NCBI GenBank assembly: GCA_001598975.1
Contig: BBXU01002253.1
Location: 1 to 64,000, forward strand
Reading direction: 5' to 3'
Length of the DNA: 64,000 nt
Source: Parachlorella kessleri
Lineage: Eukaryota; Chlorophyta; Trebouxiophyceae; Chlorellales; Chlorellaceae
The notes under the pieces are model-generated. The model was given only the letters and a program-made list of their open reading frames with translations, was not told the origin of the DNA and did not search any database. The position numbers were made by a program, and so were the translations under genes. This document shows positions 47,751 through 58,800 of this stretch, piece after piece (the stretch's first letter is position 1; the number at the start of each line of letters is the position of its first letter).

Positions 47751-49748
47751 ATGGGAAGGATTTTCCTCGAGTTCCTCAGCGGGAGGGTTTACGCGTGCAA
47801 GTCTTGCAAGTGCCACCTCTCTAGCAGCGAGGACCTCCTTTCAAAGGCAAGCTCTGGGGTCCAGCTTGGTTGTAGCAGCCTTGAAAAGCTTGGTGCCAGT
47901 GGCTTGCCTGCTGATGTTGAGATGTCACTGCTGATGGTTGAAGCTTGGTGCCAGTGGTTGGCCTGCTGATGGGGCTCAGATGTTGAGACCAGAGGTTTTG
48001 CAACATGCTTCTGTCTGCCAGCCTTCAGTGAACAATGTTGGAGAGCAGGAGGGTCCTTTGAAATGATAAAATGGTACAGCTGGCCAAACTTGTGGGACAC
48101 ATGGTGTTCCTACCTACTTGGCATGAGCAGCGTACACTGCTCCGCGCTGACCGGCATCTTCTGCCTGCCCAGCACCCCCTTGTGGCAATCGCGTGCATCA
48201 GCAGCAGCTCGTGCCACAGTTCAACCCCTGGGCATTCTCCCTGCAGAACTTCCACTCCAGGAATGGGTGTGCCTACCTGTTCGATTCAGCCATCAATGTC
48301 TCCCTGGGCCCTCTGGAGGAGCGGGAGATGACGACTGGCAGACATGTGGTGCGGGACGTGTACTGCACAAGCTGCGGCCTGCTGCTGGGGTGGCGCTACG
48401 GTGAGGTGCCTGAGGCCTTGGCCTCCCCCCTGGCAAGCGGCGGTGCGACAGCATGCATGCAGGTGGAAGAGTGCACGCTGGTGTTGGTACTAGTGAATGC
48501 AACTGCAGCGGGTGGGTGGTACATGTGAGGAGCGCTGTACCCGTGGGCTGGCTTAGGAAGGGTTGAAGGGAGCAGGCTGGCCGCCAGCGTGGCAAAGCCA
48601 ATGCCCCTTATTCAGGAGCTCAGGCTGATCTAGGTTTTCCTCTCCCTCGTGAGTATAGCGTTTAGTAGATCTCTTGCCAAGTACCAAGTGGTCTCTGTGT
48701 TTGCATGGTGCCACCAGCAATGGGCAGTGCTGTGACGCTACTACTACTAGTGACCTGTCCCTTGCTGACTGGAGTACTCCATGAGGGAGCTGCCGCAGCC
48801 TGGAGTGTGACCTCGCCTTACGGTCCTTATCGGACAGGCAGGGCTGACTGCCCTCCCCCCCCTTCCTGCCTGCCTGCAGAGTTCGCGTACGAGCGGCGGG
48901 AGAAATACAAGGTGGGGCTTTCGCTCCTTACCGTGGCTTGCCTGGGGGCCGCTTCCAGCACTGAAGGCGTGCCCGTCTGGCATGTCTGTGTTCGTATGTC
49001 GGCTTCACATGCTGGAGCGCCGAGGGTCTGTCTTGTCCAACTAGCCATTGTGTTGTGGAGGATCCTGCTGAGGCCCCGCTGCGGTCCTGCTTTGTACGGT
49101 CGCCCTGCTGCCTGATTAGCACATGCCCTGGCGGCGCCTGCCCCCCGCAGTGCTGCTTGCTCCTGGCGTGAGGCTGTCGCACTGTCACCGCTGGGGCTGC
49201 CTTGCAGGAGGGGAAGGTTGTCCTGGAGAAGTGTAAGATAGTCGGCATGGATGAGGCGGCTGCAAGCCCCCTGTCCTCCCTGGGGAGCGCCTTTGACACT
49301 TTGTCACTGTTGTCAGGTGGGACATTCATTCAAAGCCTTCCATTTCCGCTATTTGGTGTTTGCGGGGGCGGGGGTGGGGGGGCCCTTAGGTTTTTTGTGT
49401 GCATCCAGTCAGGTGCAGTGCAGCAATTGCCACTGGAACTGTCACTGTTATCAGGTAAGACACTTGCGTGAGTCATTGCCTTGCTCGATTCATCGAGAAC
49501 TGGTACACCTGAGAGGCTCGTTTGGAAGAATAACTTGCGACTGCTGCTGCCTCCGCCGCTGCTGCTACTGCCGCTCGTGTTGCTTGTGCGCTCTTTCGAG
49601 ACCCATGGAGGTACACTGAAAGAAGGAGCAAGCAGGTCGGCGGGGTGAGCAAGCAACAAAGACTGCCGCCCTATGCCTCTGCCATGCCCATGTTGCAGAT
49701 GTGGATGACTGCACCTATCTGGTCACCGAGCCAGGTGGCGGCCGCTGA
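47751..49748 (+). CDS. Yippee-like zinc-binding protein
   Basis: Exons 47751-47846, 48247-48400, 48880-48911, 49208-49316 and 49699-49748 give 441 nt and 146 residues. The Yippee fold is clear: 'GRVYACKSCKCHL' and 'DVYCTSCGLLLGWRY' supply the two Cys pairs (16/19 and 72/75) that bind zinc. Between them come 'NGCAYLFDSAINVSLGP' and 'EEREMTTGRHVVRD', then 'EFAYERREKYKEGKVVLEK'. Yippee-like proteins are small zinc-binding nuclear or cytoplasmic proteins, one member of which belongs to CTLH-type ubiquitin ligases. The tail after 'GKVVLEKCKIV' is longer than usual. Intron 1 begins with GC (AAG|GCAAGC at 47847). Exon 4 has two equivalent donors, at 49316 and 49454, both in frame; the longer form adds 46 residues. 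Confidence 0.9.
47886..47995 (+). repeat. 55-bp tandem duplication in Yippee-like intron 1
   Basis: AAGCTTGGTGCCAGTGG occurs at 47886 and 47941, and the following bases (CTGCTGATG, GATGTTGAGA) are partly conserved. Confidence 0.8.
49437..49460 (+). other. Second in-frame 5' splice site copy of Yippee-like exon 4
   Basis: GTCACTGTTATCAG|GTAAGACA repeats the exon end GTCACTGTTGTCAG|GTGGGACA at 49303. Both encode 'LSLLS' with the same phase, 138 bases apart, and the frame is open between them. Confidence 0.8.
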
Positions 49749-50873
49749 CCTGGCATGCCGCTGACCTGGCACCTGCATGAACTGATGAGAGTGTCGATAA
49801 CACATTGAGGAGGGACTGCACTGGAGAGGAAGGCTTCTCGCCTTCAAGATTGCAATCTGAGGGAGGATGCGTGGGGCGACTGTGTGTGGGCCAAGCACAA
49901 GTGCTGGTGGGGCTACCAAGGTGTATAGTAGGAGGGGTTGAGGGTTTAGGGCGCATATTCCCTAGTTTGAAAACTGTAGTGGGGTGCAAGCTTTATGTCT
50001 TAATTGCAGCTGGGCAGGAGATATCGTTGCCTGTGCGGTCCCCCTTTTGCCATCCAATAATAGCGGCCTCCCCTCCCTCCCCATTTGCGTGAGCGAAACT
50101 CCCATTTTCTTGACCCGGGCTTGCAGCAGACCCTAGTGACTGGCATAGCACTGCAGAATTCCAATCAGTACGTATCATCTCATCTACCAAACTCCAAATG
50201 TACATGTTTGGGTAGGGTGGCAGATACTCTCGATCCCATTGTATATGCCCGCTCTCCATGTGTATATTTCCCTTGCCCTGCCATTTGCAGGTCAGCCATC
50301 ATGCTTTCTTGGCATTTCTTCTTTCAGTCTTGGCATAAATGGTGCCCGACTGCTGTATAGCTTGAAGTATCTTTTTACTTCGTAGACCCAAGCTTTCCCC
50401 TAGCTACCTTCCAACCTCCCCCTATGTTAGGTGCAGACCATGCAGCTGGTGTCATTGATTCACTCTCAGCCTGCATTGCTGGCGTATAGTTCATAGTTTT
50501 GACCCCCAAAACCCATGCGATGCTGTCAGGGATGCTGTTCGGCTGTCACCAATAATTTGCAAGCCTGACAGGTTTGATTACGTCCAAAAGCCTGCCTCTC
50601 TTTCGCCGTTGTCTAGAGCAGGAAGTCTTGGCGTTGGGGGGTATTCACCTCACAGTCTAGCGGCACGCTTTGGCACAAGCGTGCCAAAGGGTTGGTTCAA
50701 AGCATTCTGTGCAAAGGCATGGGCATTTGTAAATGGCAAGTCGGACAGTCCTAGGAAGGCATGCCTTAGACCGCCTGACATCAGACAGCTGCTACATGGC
50801 CTAGGGTGCGTACAAGGGTGTCAGTTGAACGGCCGTCCGCAGGCCACTAAGGGTGCGCAACAGGCCCCCCTCC
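49749..50873. other. Convergent 3' region, Yippee-like (+) and VPS26 (-)
   Basis: No gene is seen. It must contain the 3' UTRs of both neighbours; the nearest TGTAA I noticed is at 50728-50732. Confidence 0.45.
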
Positions 50874-53800
50874 CTAGGTAGCAGCCAGTGGTTCTGTGCT
50901 ACTGAGGAGTGGGGCTGCCTCTGACGGCTCAGCAGCAGGCAAGGCTGCAGGCTCCACTGCTGGCGTGGCTGCTGCTGCGCGCCCCGCTGGCTGCACGCTG
51001 CCAGCATCGCTTGTGCCGCCACCGGCGGCGCTGCTGCTGCCGGGCCCGGCCGGCCCGCTGGTTGTTGCAGGAGGGCTGAACAAGCTGCTGTTGCCTGCGC
51101 TGAGGAGGGGCTTTCTAAGGCCGTCCTCTGGTTGGTCTCGCTCGTCCAGGCGATACAGCGTGATCTCCTGCAGTACAAGCATCGTAGGCGCCTTCCTTAG
51201 TTGTCAGGAAGATACAAGGTTGCCAGCGTGTGTGTGTGGGTGGGGGGGGGGTGTTGCCAGACTCGAACCTCTTGCACGTCATCACATACGCCCAGGCGGT
51301 ACAGCACGATGCCTGACCCTATACAGATAATGCTGGGGCAGTACAATCATCCTGCAGCTTGACCCTCCTTGCCGCACTGCTCGGCTCCTTCTAGCCGACG
51401 TGCACGCATACGAGATGGCTTACAACGCGAACTCATCAGCCCCCCTGCCCCCCTTCCCTCCCAAACCCCACACGCCATCCCACCCACACACACACCTGCT
51501 GCTTGAAGTATCGCCTGTCCTCCTCGTCCACCAGCACCAGGTTGAGGAAGTAGCGCACGCTGAACTTGTTGTGCACGTTCTTGTAGCTGGGGCTCAACTC
51601 GTAGGGAGACAGGAACAGCCTGGTGGGAGGCAAGCAGCAGGGGAGTGTGTCATGCCATGCAAGCTGCAACTCGACTCCAGGTGGGTCTTCATAGCATTGG
51701 GGAGAGACCTACTGGCTCAGAGCTCAGGCAAGGCACAGAGAATAACTGCATAAACCCCTGTCAGCCCAGTCTACCCGTACCTCCTCTGATTGCATTACCT
51801 GCCACCCTAAATAAATGCTGAGCGCCGGCTGCTGCCACCATCTAGCGCAAGATCAATGCAGCATCGGTACAATCCACCACCACCCTCCTCTGTTGGCATT
51901 CGCACCCACCATCAGCTACGAGAAATGCCGTGAGGCTGGGCCTGCGCGGCGCCGAGAATGGCGCTTCCGAACAAGCATACGCGAGTTCTGTAGCGAGTAG
52001 CAGACCTCATACCCCAGGCTTTTGCCAACAGTGCTACACAGCCTGAGCTTTAATGGGTGCGCGGCCGGGGGTTGGTGGACAATGCGGTGCACCACACGCC
52101 AGGAACACGGACTGCCGCAACGCTGAGCCGGGCCTACCACTCTAGCCAGGGCTTAGTTTGACCCTCACCTGATGGGGATGACCTCCCCCCGCGCCGGCGC
52201 CCCGTCCATGATTTCGTACTTGGCTATTGTCTCGCTCTCATTCTTGGCGCCGGCGCCGGCGCCCGTGGTTTCCCGCCGCCGGATCTCCAGCTCCATGTGC
52301 TTCAGCTTGATGCGCACCTGAACCACAGACGAGTGGGGTCCAGGCATGTTTTCGTCTCAGGTGGGTTCAGGATGGCATACAGAGCATGCCATACGTAGAT
52401 GACCTGGGGTTGACAAGCCAGCGTGCATGCAAGGGTGCAAACGTTGTTCGACACACGCCTGCTCTGCAAGGGCAGACATTTCGGCTGAAGCACTTCAGCT
52501 AGCTAGCTCCCGCTATAATGCGCACACTCAACCTGCCAGCCAGCAAGCTCAGCTTACCAGCAGGAAGTAGATCTTCCCCACCACGGTGTCCTTCAGCTGG
52601 TAGGAGCCCTTGTTGTACTCAAACTCTATGTGGAGGCAGTCCTCAATACCCACCTCCATCTGTTCAGGAAAGGTTTTTGTGTTCTTTTTGGCACACGTTG
52701 GGTTTGTCAGTGCGAAGGAAAAAGGGCGCGCTCCGATGAACACCACCAGAGCAGCCTTCGCAGCTATTTGGCGTCTCTTCTGCTGCTGGGCAGCCACACA
52801 GGGGCACACGCACCCACACCAGCCGCATGACATAAAGTGCACTGCACTGCACAGGTAGCTACACGCATGTTACCGCGGCAATCAATCCTTGCAAGCCGCT
52901 GACTTTTGTCAGTGACCTTATGACCCCAGTAAAACTGGCCTCAGCCTGCAGTGTCCATGTCTTAAGCTATCTTTGACAACCTAAACCCAATGCAGACAGC
53001 AATCATGCGCTAAGGAGCAGCCACGATTCCTTGCAGGTTGCTTGCGTCCGGCTCAACCCAAGCTTACTCCAGTAAGCTAGACATGCTGACAACCAGTAGG
53101 CTATACCTCTTGAAACATAGCTTTACCTTGATGGGCGGGCCCTGCTCTGGCGGCTGCTCGTAGTTGCGAACCCAGAAGGGGAAGTCTCGCACCACGCTCT
53201 GACCCAGCCCCCTGGTCACCGTCACACGCAGCAGGTAGCGGAGCCTGGCCTGCACACCAAGCACTCCATGGCAAGCGCTTCAGAGTCGGGGGGCAACAGG
53301 TAGCCACTCCTTCATGACGCCCCATCCCACAGCAGCGGAGCTGTACCACGGTTCGACTCCATGTTTATACAAGGTTGGCGGGGTAGAAGACAGCAACCGC
53401 CCCCAGTGACGAGGGCCAAGGGCCAGGCTTCCTGATGGTTTGTGCGTATGACTAAGGGCATCAACAATGTAGGTCCTGCCCACGGCCAGACTCAACCTCG
53501 GTGGCAATCCGTGCCAAACATGACATGCGACGGAGAGCCACATGGCATCCCAGTAGATACCCGGATCCCTCAGATCCCACCTGGAGGCCCCGATACGAGT
53601 CGTACTGCATCTCCACATTGTTAAACTCAAACGGCAGCGTCTGTTGAGTGAGCAGCTCTCCTGGCGGCGACAGGTCACGCACTGCACAGCCCAGCATGCG
53701 AAGCAGGGCGTTACATATGCTCCGGGCCAAGGCTTCTCACGGGGAACAGCATGTTTCAGACAGTGCCGAGTCACGCACTGCACAGCAACATGCACACCAG

Positions 53801-55294
53801 GGTGCTGAGCCTCAAGCTTAGTTTACTCGCCAACCGCTGGTCAGCAGATACCATTGGAATACCTGCCACCTGCTCCATGCATAGTAGTAAGTACAATGTC
53901 TGCAATACATAATAAAGATTATGACACATCATCACAGTGTACTCCAATGACCTCAGTGTACTAAGGATATCAGTACCTTCTGACCACCTGGCTAACCTTG
54001 ATATCAGGTTGACTTGCTGCAAAGCGCACCTGCCCACACAGGCACGACCACCATGACCCCCCAAGGCGCCTGGCTCCTCTCTCACAACTTCTTCGATGGT
54101 GATCCGCACGCTCACTCACCAGCCCCACAACTTACCAGCCCTGTCCACTCTCCACAAGGCATCTCCGCTGCCTCAACCGACCCACCTAGTGAGACGAACT
54201 CGTGGGGGTGGCTCCGCTCTGCCACCGCAACCGACCCACCTAGTGAGACGAACTCGTGGGGGTGGCTCCGCTCTGCCACCGCAACCGACCCACCTAGTGA
54301 GACAAACTCGTGGGGGTGGCTCCGCTCTGCCACCGCAACCGACCCACCTAGTGAGACAAACTCGTGGGGGTGGCCCCGCTCTGCTGCCAGCTCGATCTCC
54401 CCCAGCAGCTGCACCCTGATGCCCTGGTGGTCCACCTTCTTGCCGGGGATGGGGGTCACCTTGACCTGCAGGGGTGGACAGGACAGGGGACCTCACCTCC
54501 CAGCACACCCAGCACCCCTTGTATGCCCATGCCCTATCTACCGTCCCGGAGTCAGGGTTGGTTCAGCTCTGCCCTCCACTGCATCCCCTCTGCACGCTCC
54601 TCCTGTTGCGGATGCAGCGCTGCCTCCAGATAAACCGCAGCGCTGCCTCGGCTTGTCATATCAGCAGCTCAAGGTGGCAGCACGCGGTGGAGAAGCGCGG
54701 AAGAGGTTGGGGGCCGCACCTCCCCCTGCACGCTGTCCTTGTTTGTGTAGAGGGGCAGCGTCTCCTGTTCATCCTTGCGGCTCTTGACTGTCACCGTCTT
54801 GACTGCCTGGCCGTCAGCCCGCTTGAACTCCAGCTGCACGGTGCAGGCGCTGCCCACGATGCCACCCAGGCCTCCAAACAGCTTGTTCTGCAGCACAGAA
54901 AAGACATATATGGGTGGGCAGCAGCGCATGTAGTGCATGAAGAAGTCTACTTCGATGCAATCCCTGTGCCTCCTGCCCAGATAGCCGAGTCTGTAGCGCA
55001 GCAGTGCTGCATAGTTGAGCTGGAAAGGTAAGCTCAACGCAGAAGATTTGCTACAGCAGGGTGCACAAACTAAACCAGCTGACAAAGTGCGGGGGGTTAG
55101 GCTGCAAGCTGCTCTGCCAGACAGCATGGTCACGCAGTAAAGTGAAGCCTGCCTAAGCAAAGCTGGGTCCCTGTCTGCCAAGGCTGGCAACCATAAAGCC
55201 AGGGAAGGCTCTGCTGGGGCACGGCCGCTGGACAGCCCAACCGAACGTCAGTGTTTTTGCCCAGCAGTCTCTCGCACATCTAGCTCCTTACCAT
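50874..55294 (-). CDS. VPS26: Retromer subunit VPS26
   Basis: Nine minus-strand exons: 55292-55294, 54720-54887, 54348-54465, 53581-53681, 53127-53249, 52558-52659, 52169-52317, 51496-51619, 50874-51167; 1182 nt, 393 residues. Arrestin-fold VPS26 signatures include '[20 protein letters not shown]', '[19 protein letters not shown]', '[20 protein letters not shown]', '[12 protein letters not shown]', '[20 protein letters not shown]' and '[20 protein letters not shown]'. VPS26 is part of the VPS26-VPS29-VPS35 retromer that retrieves cargo from endosomes. The first coding exon is only the ATG. Exon 3 ends in four tandem 54-bp copies that each include a 5' splice site; the proximal donor restores the canonical 'FVSLVRDL'. 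The last exon adds about 80 residues rich in Ala, Pro, Ser and Gly, absent from usual family members. Confidence 0.95.
51275..51318 (-). other. Decayed copy of the VPS26 last-exon start
   Basis: On the minus strand the intron reads CAG, then a variant coding 'IVLYRLG', beside the true 'EITLYRLDE' at 51167. The plus-strand core CCAGGCG.TACAGC..GAT is shared with 51147-51164. The offset is about 137 bases. Confidence 0.6.
51700..51812 (+). repeat. Dispersed repeat copy in VPS26 intron 7
   Basis: It resembles 4440-4545 and 19075-19158: CTCAGG, then TGCAT..A.CCCTGTCAG, a CAGTCTACCC-like stretch and TTACCTGCCACCCTAA. Confidence 0.5.
54176..54391 (-). repeat. Four 54-bp tandem copies of the VPS26 exon 3 end and 5' splice site
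   Basis: Copies start at about 54176, 54230, 54284 and 54338, nearly identical except the one joined to the unique exon. Each carries CTAG|GTGGGT on the minus strand, so donors end exon 3 at 54348, 54294, 54240 or 54186. The unit is 18 codons, open throughout ('[15 protein letters not shown]'). Confidence 0.95.
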
Positions 55295-55845
55295 GGCGGC
55301 AGCAAGCCCGTCGGCCACAGGGATGCCTGCACGCTCGATCCGTACTGATCCCCACTGTCCCGCACTGTTAGTATGAGAAGTTCTCAACCTCTGGAGCTGT
55401 GTAATAGAGGCCAAAACTCGGCAGGAGGGCAACCAGGTGATCTAGGCTTCCAAGACAGTCATGGCACGCTCCCTGCCGTCTGCTTCGCTGTTAACATAGA
55501 TATAGTGCTCAGTTACAACACGCAAATTATCACTGTAGCGCTGCAGCGTTGGCTCGATTAGAGTTGGCGGGGACACATCGAAGCACACAAGCCAAGAAGG
55601 CTTCAAACACTCCAAGGCCTCGCGAGGTTGAACCTCCGCATTGGAGTGAAGGAACGAATGTGACATGACGGGTGTATCACGAACCTGTAGTGGGATGTCG
55701 AAGTAGAGTGGGAGGCCGACATGTCTCCGTGATCAGACATTACACCACTGTAGCCAGAGCTGTGTTAGCTGATTGTACTCGTAAGGCAACTTATCTGAGC
55801 TCAGTACTCCCACCATACTAGCAAGGCACAAGAGGGTGGTATTCC
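55295..55845. promoter_or_regulatory. Divergent upstream region, VPS26 (-) and DCC1 (+)
   Basis: 551 bases lie between the start codons. It contains the 5' UTR of VPS26, since its ATG exon ends directly at a donor. A minus-strand frame at 55442-55666 has no support as a gene. Confidence 0.45.
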
Positions 55846-58800
55846 ATGGCAAGTGATGGGGGGCTGACCCTGGCACCTGGCAACCCACGGACCCTGGCAT
55901 TCACCGATAGTGTGCGCAAGGACTTGAAACTGTTAGAGCTCGATGAGGATCTGTTGCAAGAGCTGCTGCAGTCAGGGTGAGCGCTGCCAGCCGCCTTGCA
56001 AGTGCAGTCAGCAGCTGCTGTGATGGCAGCCTTCCTGCTTGGAGCCTTGCAGACCGGACGGCGAAGCCCACCCGCGTTCCGTGGAAAGGGTGCTTGCTCA
56101 CCCTGCGCGGCCCTGTCCTTAGTCACCGACTGGCAGCAGCCAGCCTCATCACACAAGGGCAGCTGCTGAACATGCCTCGCCCAGCATGAAGTGTCGGGCT
56201 GCCTTGCAGACTGCAAATAAATGGGGGAGAGAGCGAGGAAGCGGTCCTGTGCTCCCAGACAAGGACATTTGCAATCAAGACTGTGGAGACTACCAACTCA
56301 GTTTGGCTGGTGCAGCCCGACCAGGTGGGCGGGTGTGGCATGGATACACTTTGTAAAGCATTTAGCAACCCTGAGACCCATGGCATGGTGGATGGAAGTG
56401 CCATATTGGGTCCTGTGGGAGGGCTGTGCCCGCCAGGTGTACCTGGAGCGACGCAGTCGCACCTTTTGCGCGCCGCTGGATCTGCTCTCATGCTTCCGCC
56501 TGCTGTCAGTGGGTGGGTGGGGCCTGATGAGCTGATTGCACCGAGCCTGAGACTCATGGGTGAGGTGATCAAGAAAGAAGCGCAGGAAGCTTGGGCTGCA
56601 GGTTGCTGCGGAGGTCGTGGGTGCAGCCGAGCTGTCACAGCCAGCAGCGGACCCACCGCAGTGCACACCGCCTGGCCAGCTGACCGGCCTGGCCACTCAG
56701 CTGCAGCGGGTGTGTGTGGCTGGGCTGCCAAGGCTGCCCAATACAGCCAGCGGATAAGAAATTGGGTGGGATTGCTCAATATACACCGTAGCGCACAATG
56801 TCAGGCCAAGTTGACTCGTGTCCCGGCATTTCAGCTGCTGCGGATGTGTTTTCCCGGGTGTGGTATTTGCCGGCCTCCTGGGCGAGGGAAGACGCCTGCT
56901 TGGCAACAATCCTGGCACATAAGTAGGCTCCGCCCATGCCTGCAAGGTGCAGGTGACAGAGTAGGCGCCCGTGCTTGAGCCTGGGGTGCAGTCCTGCCCT
57001 TACCTCAGGTTCTAGCGACGGTTCACTGGCTGGCATGCTTGCACGATGCAGAACAAGGCAGCCCAAGCTCACGCGCCTGTGATGGTCACGGCAGTGGCCT
57101 CTAGCCACTGGGAGCTGGTTCGGGCGGGGCCGCGGCTGCAGGCGTTGGATGCGCTGCTGCAGGTAGGTGTGGCGGTATGGCGGATAATATGGAAGGGGGA
57201 AGGAGACGGTCCCAAGTCGCTGCCCTTGAACGTGTGTAGTGGCCAGCCAGGAACTAGTCACGCCAAGGGAGCAGTGTCGCTCGCTGGGTGCGGTTGGCCC
57301 TGCTGCCTGTCCAAGCAAAGTTCTCGTCATGTTTGACAGGTATATCTTGGATAGATGTGCAGGAGCAACCGTACGGGCGCGAGGCAGCGGAGGGGGATGA
57401 GGCCATGGACTTGGATGATGGCGCCCGGCAACCCTGTCAGCGGTACACAAGAGAGGAGCTTCTGGAGAGGGTGCAGGTATTGTTCATTCAACTACCTGTG
57501 ACCTATGTTTGTGGTTTGTGTGTGTTGGTCGCCGGCATTTGCAGCCACCTGCTTGCGATATAATTGCATGACCGTCATACATGATCTTCGCAACTGTTGA
57601 GCAATTGCGCCACTTTGGTACCAGTGGCCTGCCTGGGTCGGCTGACAGGTGTACCCCCGACAGATTTTTGCCAAACTGACGCTGGCATGGACATGCAGGC
57701 AAGCTCTGAAGAGCTGGACCAAGCCCTCCGTGAGCGCCATGCCCTGTGCCTGGATGGGCGCTATTGCAGGCGAGTGTAGCCTGGAACGATTGAGATGCCT
57801 CCAAGTGCCTTTTTGCGTGGCATAGCATACACTGCAAGCTTCCTGTTACTGACTCCACTCACCTTGTCTGGGTGACACGTAGGCAGCCGATGTAGTACAT
57901 TTGCAAACGAAGTGCTGAACTGTCGCAGCGCCGGGTCAGGAGTATGTAGGCGGGTTGGTGGTGATGCTGCCATGTCTGACCTCTGGACCACTCCCAAGGA
58001 GCTTGCCTTACCTTCCCACCTCAGAATGGTTTGTGACTTGCAACGGCCCAGATCCCTTGCCCCCCTTCCCTGCATCCTTGCAGCGTGGATTCTGAGTATC
58101 TAGGCACGCTGCTGGAGATGCTGCTGCTGACCGCCGTGCAGCACGGCTGGGCAGGAGACTTTGTCATCCCAGCGCGCGCAGCAGGCGAGGCTCTGAAATC
58201 CAGCGGCTATGACCCCAGGTGAGCAAGGATGTGAGATGTAGGAGCGCCTCTCAGTCTGTGATTGCATCCCCGGGCCAACAGCGGAGTTCCTGACGGCCAG
58301 GACGTAAACAGCCAGGTGAGGGTTCAGCCCTCTCTGGTGGTGTTGGATGTCTTTATCGCAGCACAAGCAGTGGCCTAGGCACATGAGGCCAGCGGGCACG
58401 AGCCCAGCTGCTGCTAGGGGGTGGGTGACGCAGCGAGCAACTGTTTTTTCAGCAGGTCAGGGGGCTGAGCTTGAATACAGTGCTTCATATCAGTAGCACG
58501 TGGGTCCTCAAGACATTTGCCTGTAGTTACTACCTCAAGCCAGGTTGCAAGCTTAGGGTCTGCTAATATTCAGGCTACGAGGCTGATATGTTGTTTGTGC
58601 TGCCCTTGTATCACTGCTGAAGTAACGCACCACGCCCCGCGCATGCAGTGCTTTCCCACGGTAAATCCCTCCTCTGGTACACTCATGGTCAGGTCTAACG
58701 CTCCTGCCGCTCTTCCCAACTAAACTGGCTTACCCAAGGCTTGATGCGCAGGCTCACACAACACTGCCTGAAGGTCTTCGGCAGCAGGCAGGGTGATGCT

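Noticed and set aside
51255..51285. Possible tRNA B-box (GGTTCGAGTC on the minus strand)
   Set aside because: No matching A-box, acceptor stem or cloverleaf could be formed around it; it lies in a VPS26 intron next to an exon remnant.
53340..53375. GGTTCGACTCC resembling a tRNA T-loop
   Set aside because: The flanking bases do not pair as a T-stem and no acceptor stem is present.
54176..54391. Direct repeats as a CRISPR-like array
   Set aside because: Units are contiguous without unique spacers, lie across a eukaryotic exon-intron border and code in frame.
54014..54787. Plus-strand frame with Pro/Ser/Trp repeats
   Set aside because: It is the antisense reading of the VPS26 54-bp repeat. 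The minus frame joins conserved retromer sequence, so the plus frame is a shadow.
57046..57336. Start of a separate gene at an in-frame ATG
   Set aside because: The segment is exon 3 of DCC1, entered through a TGCAG acceptor ending at 57051 that falls just after this ATG.
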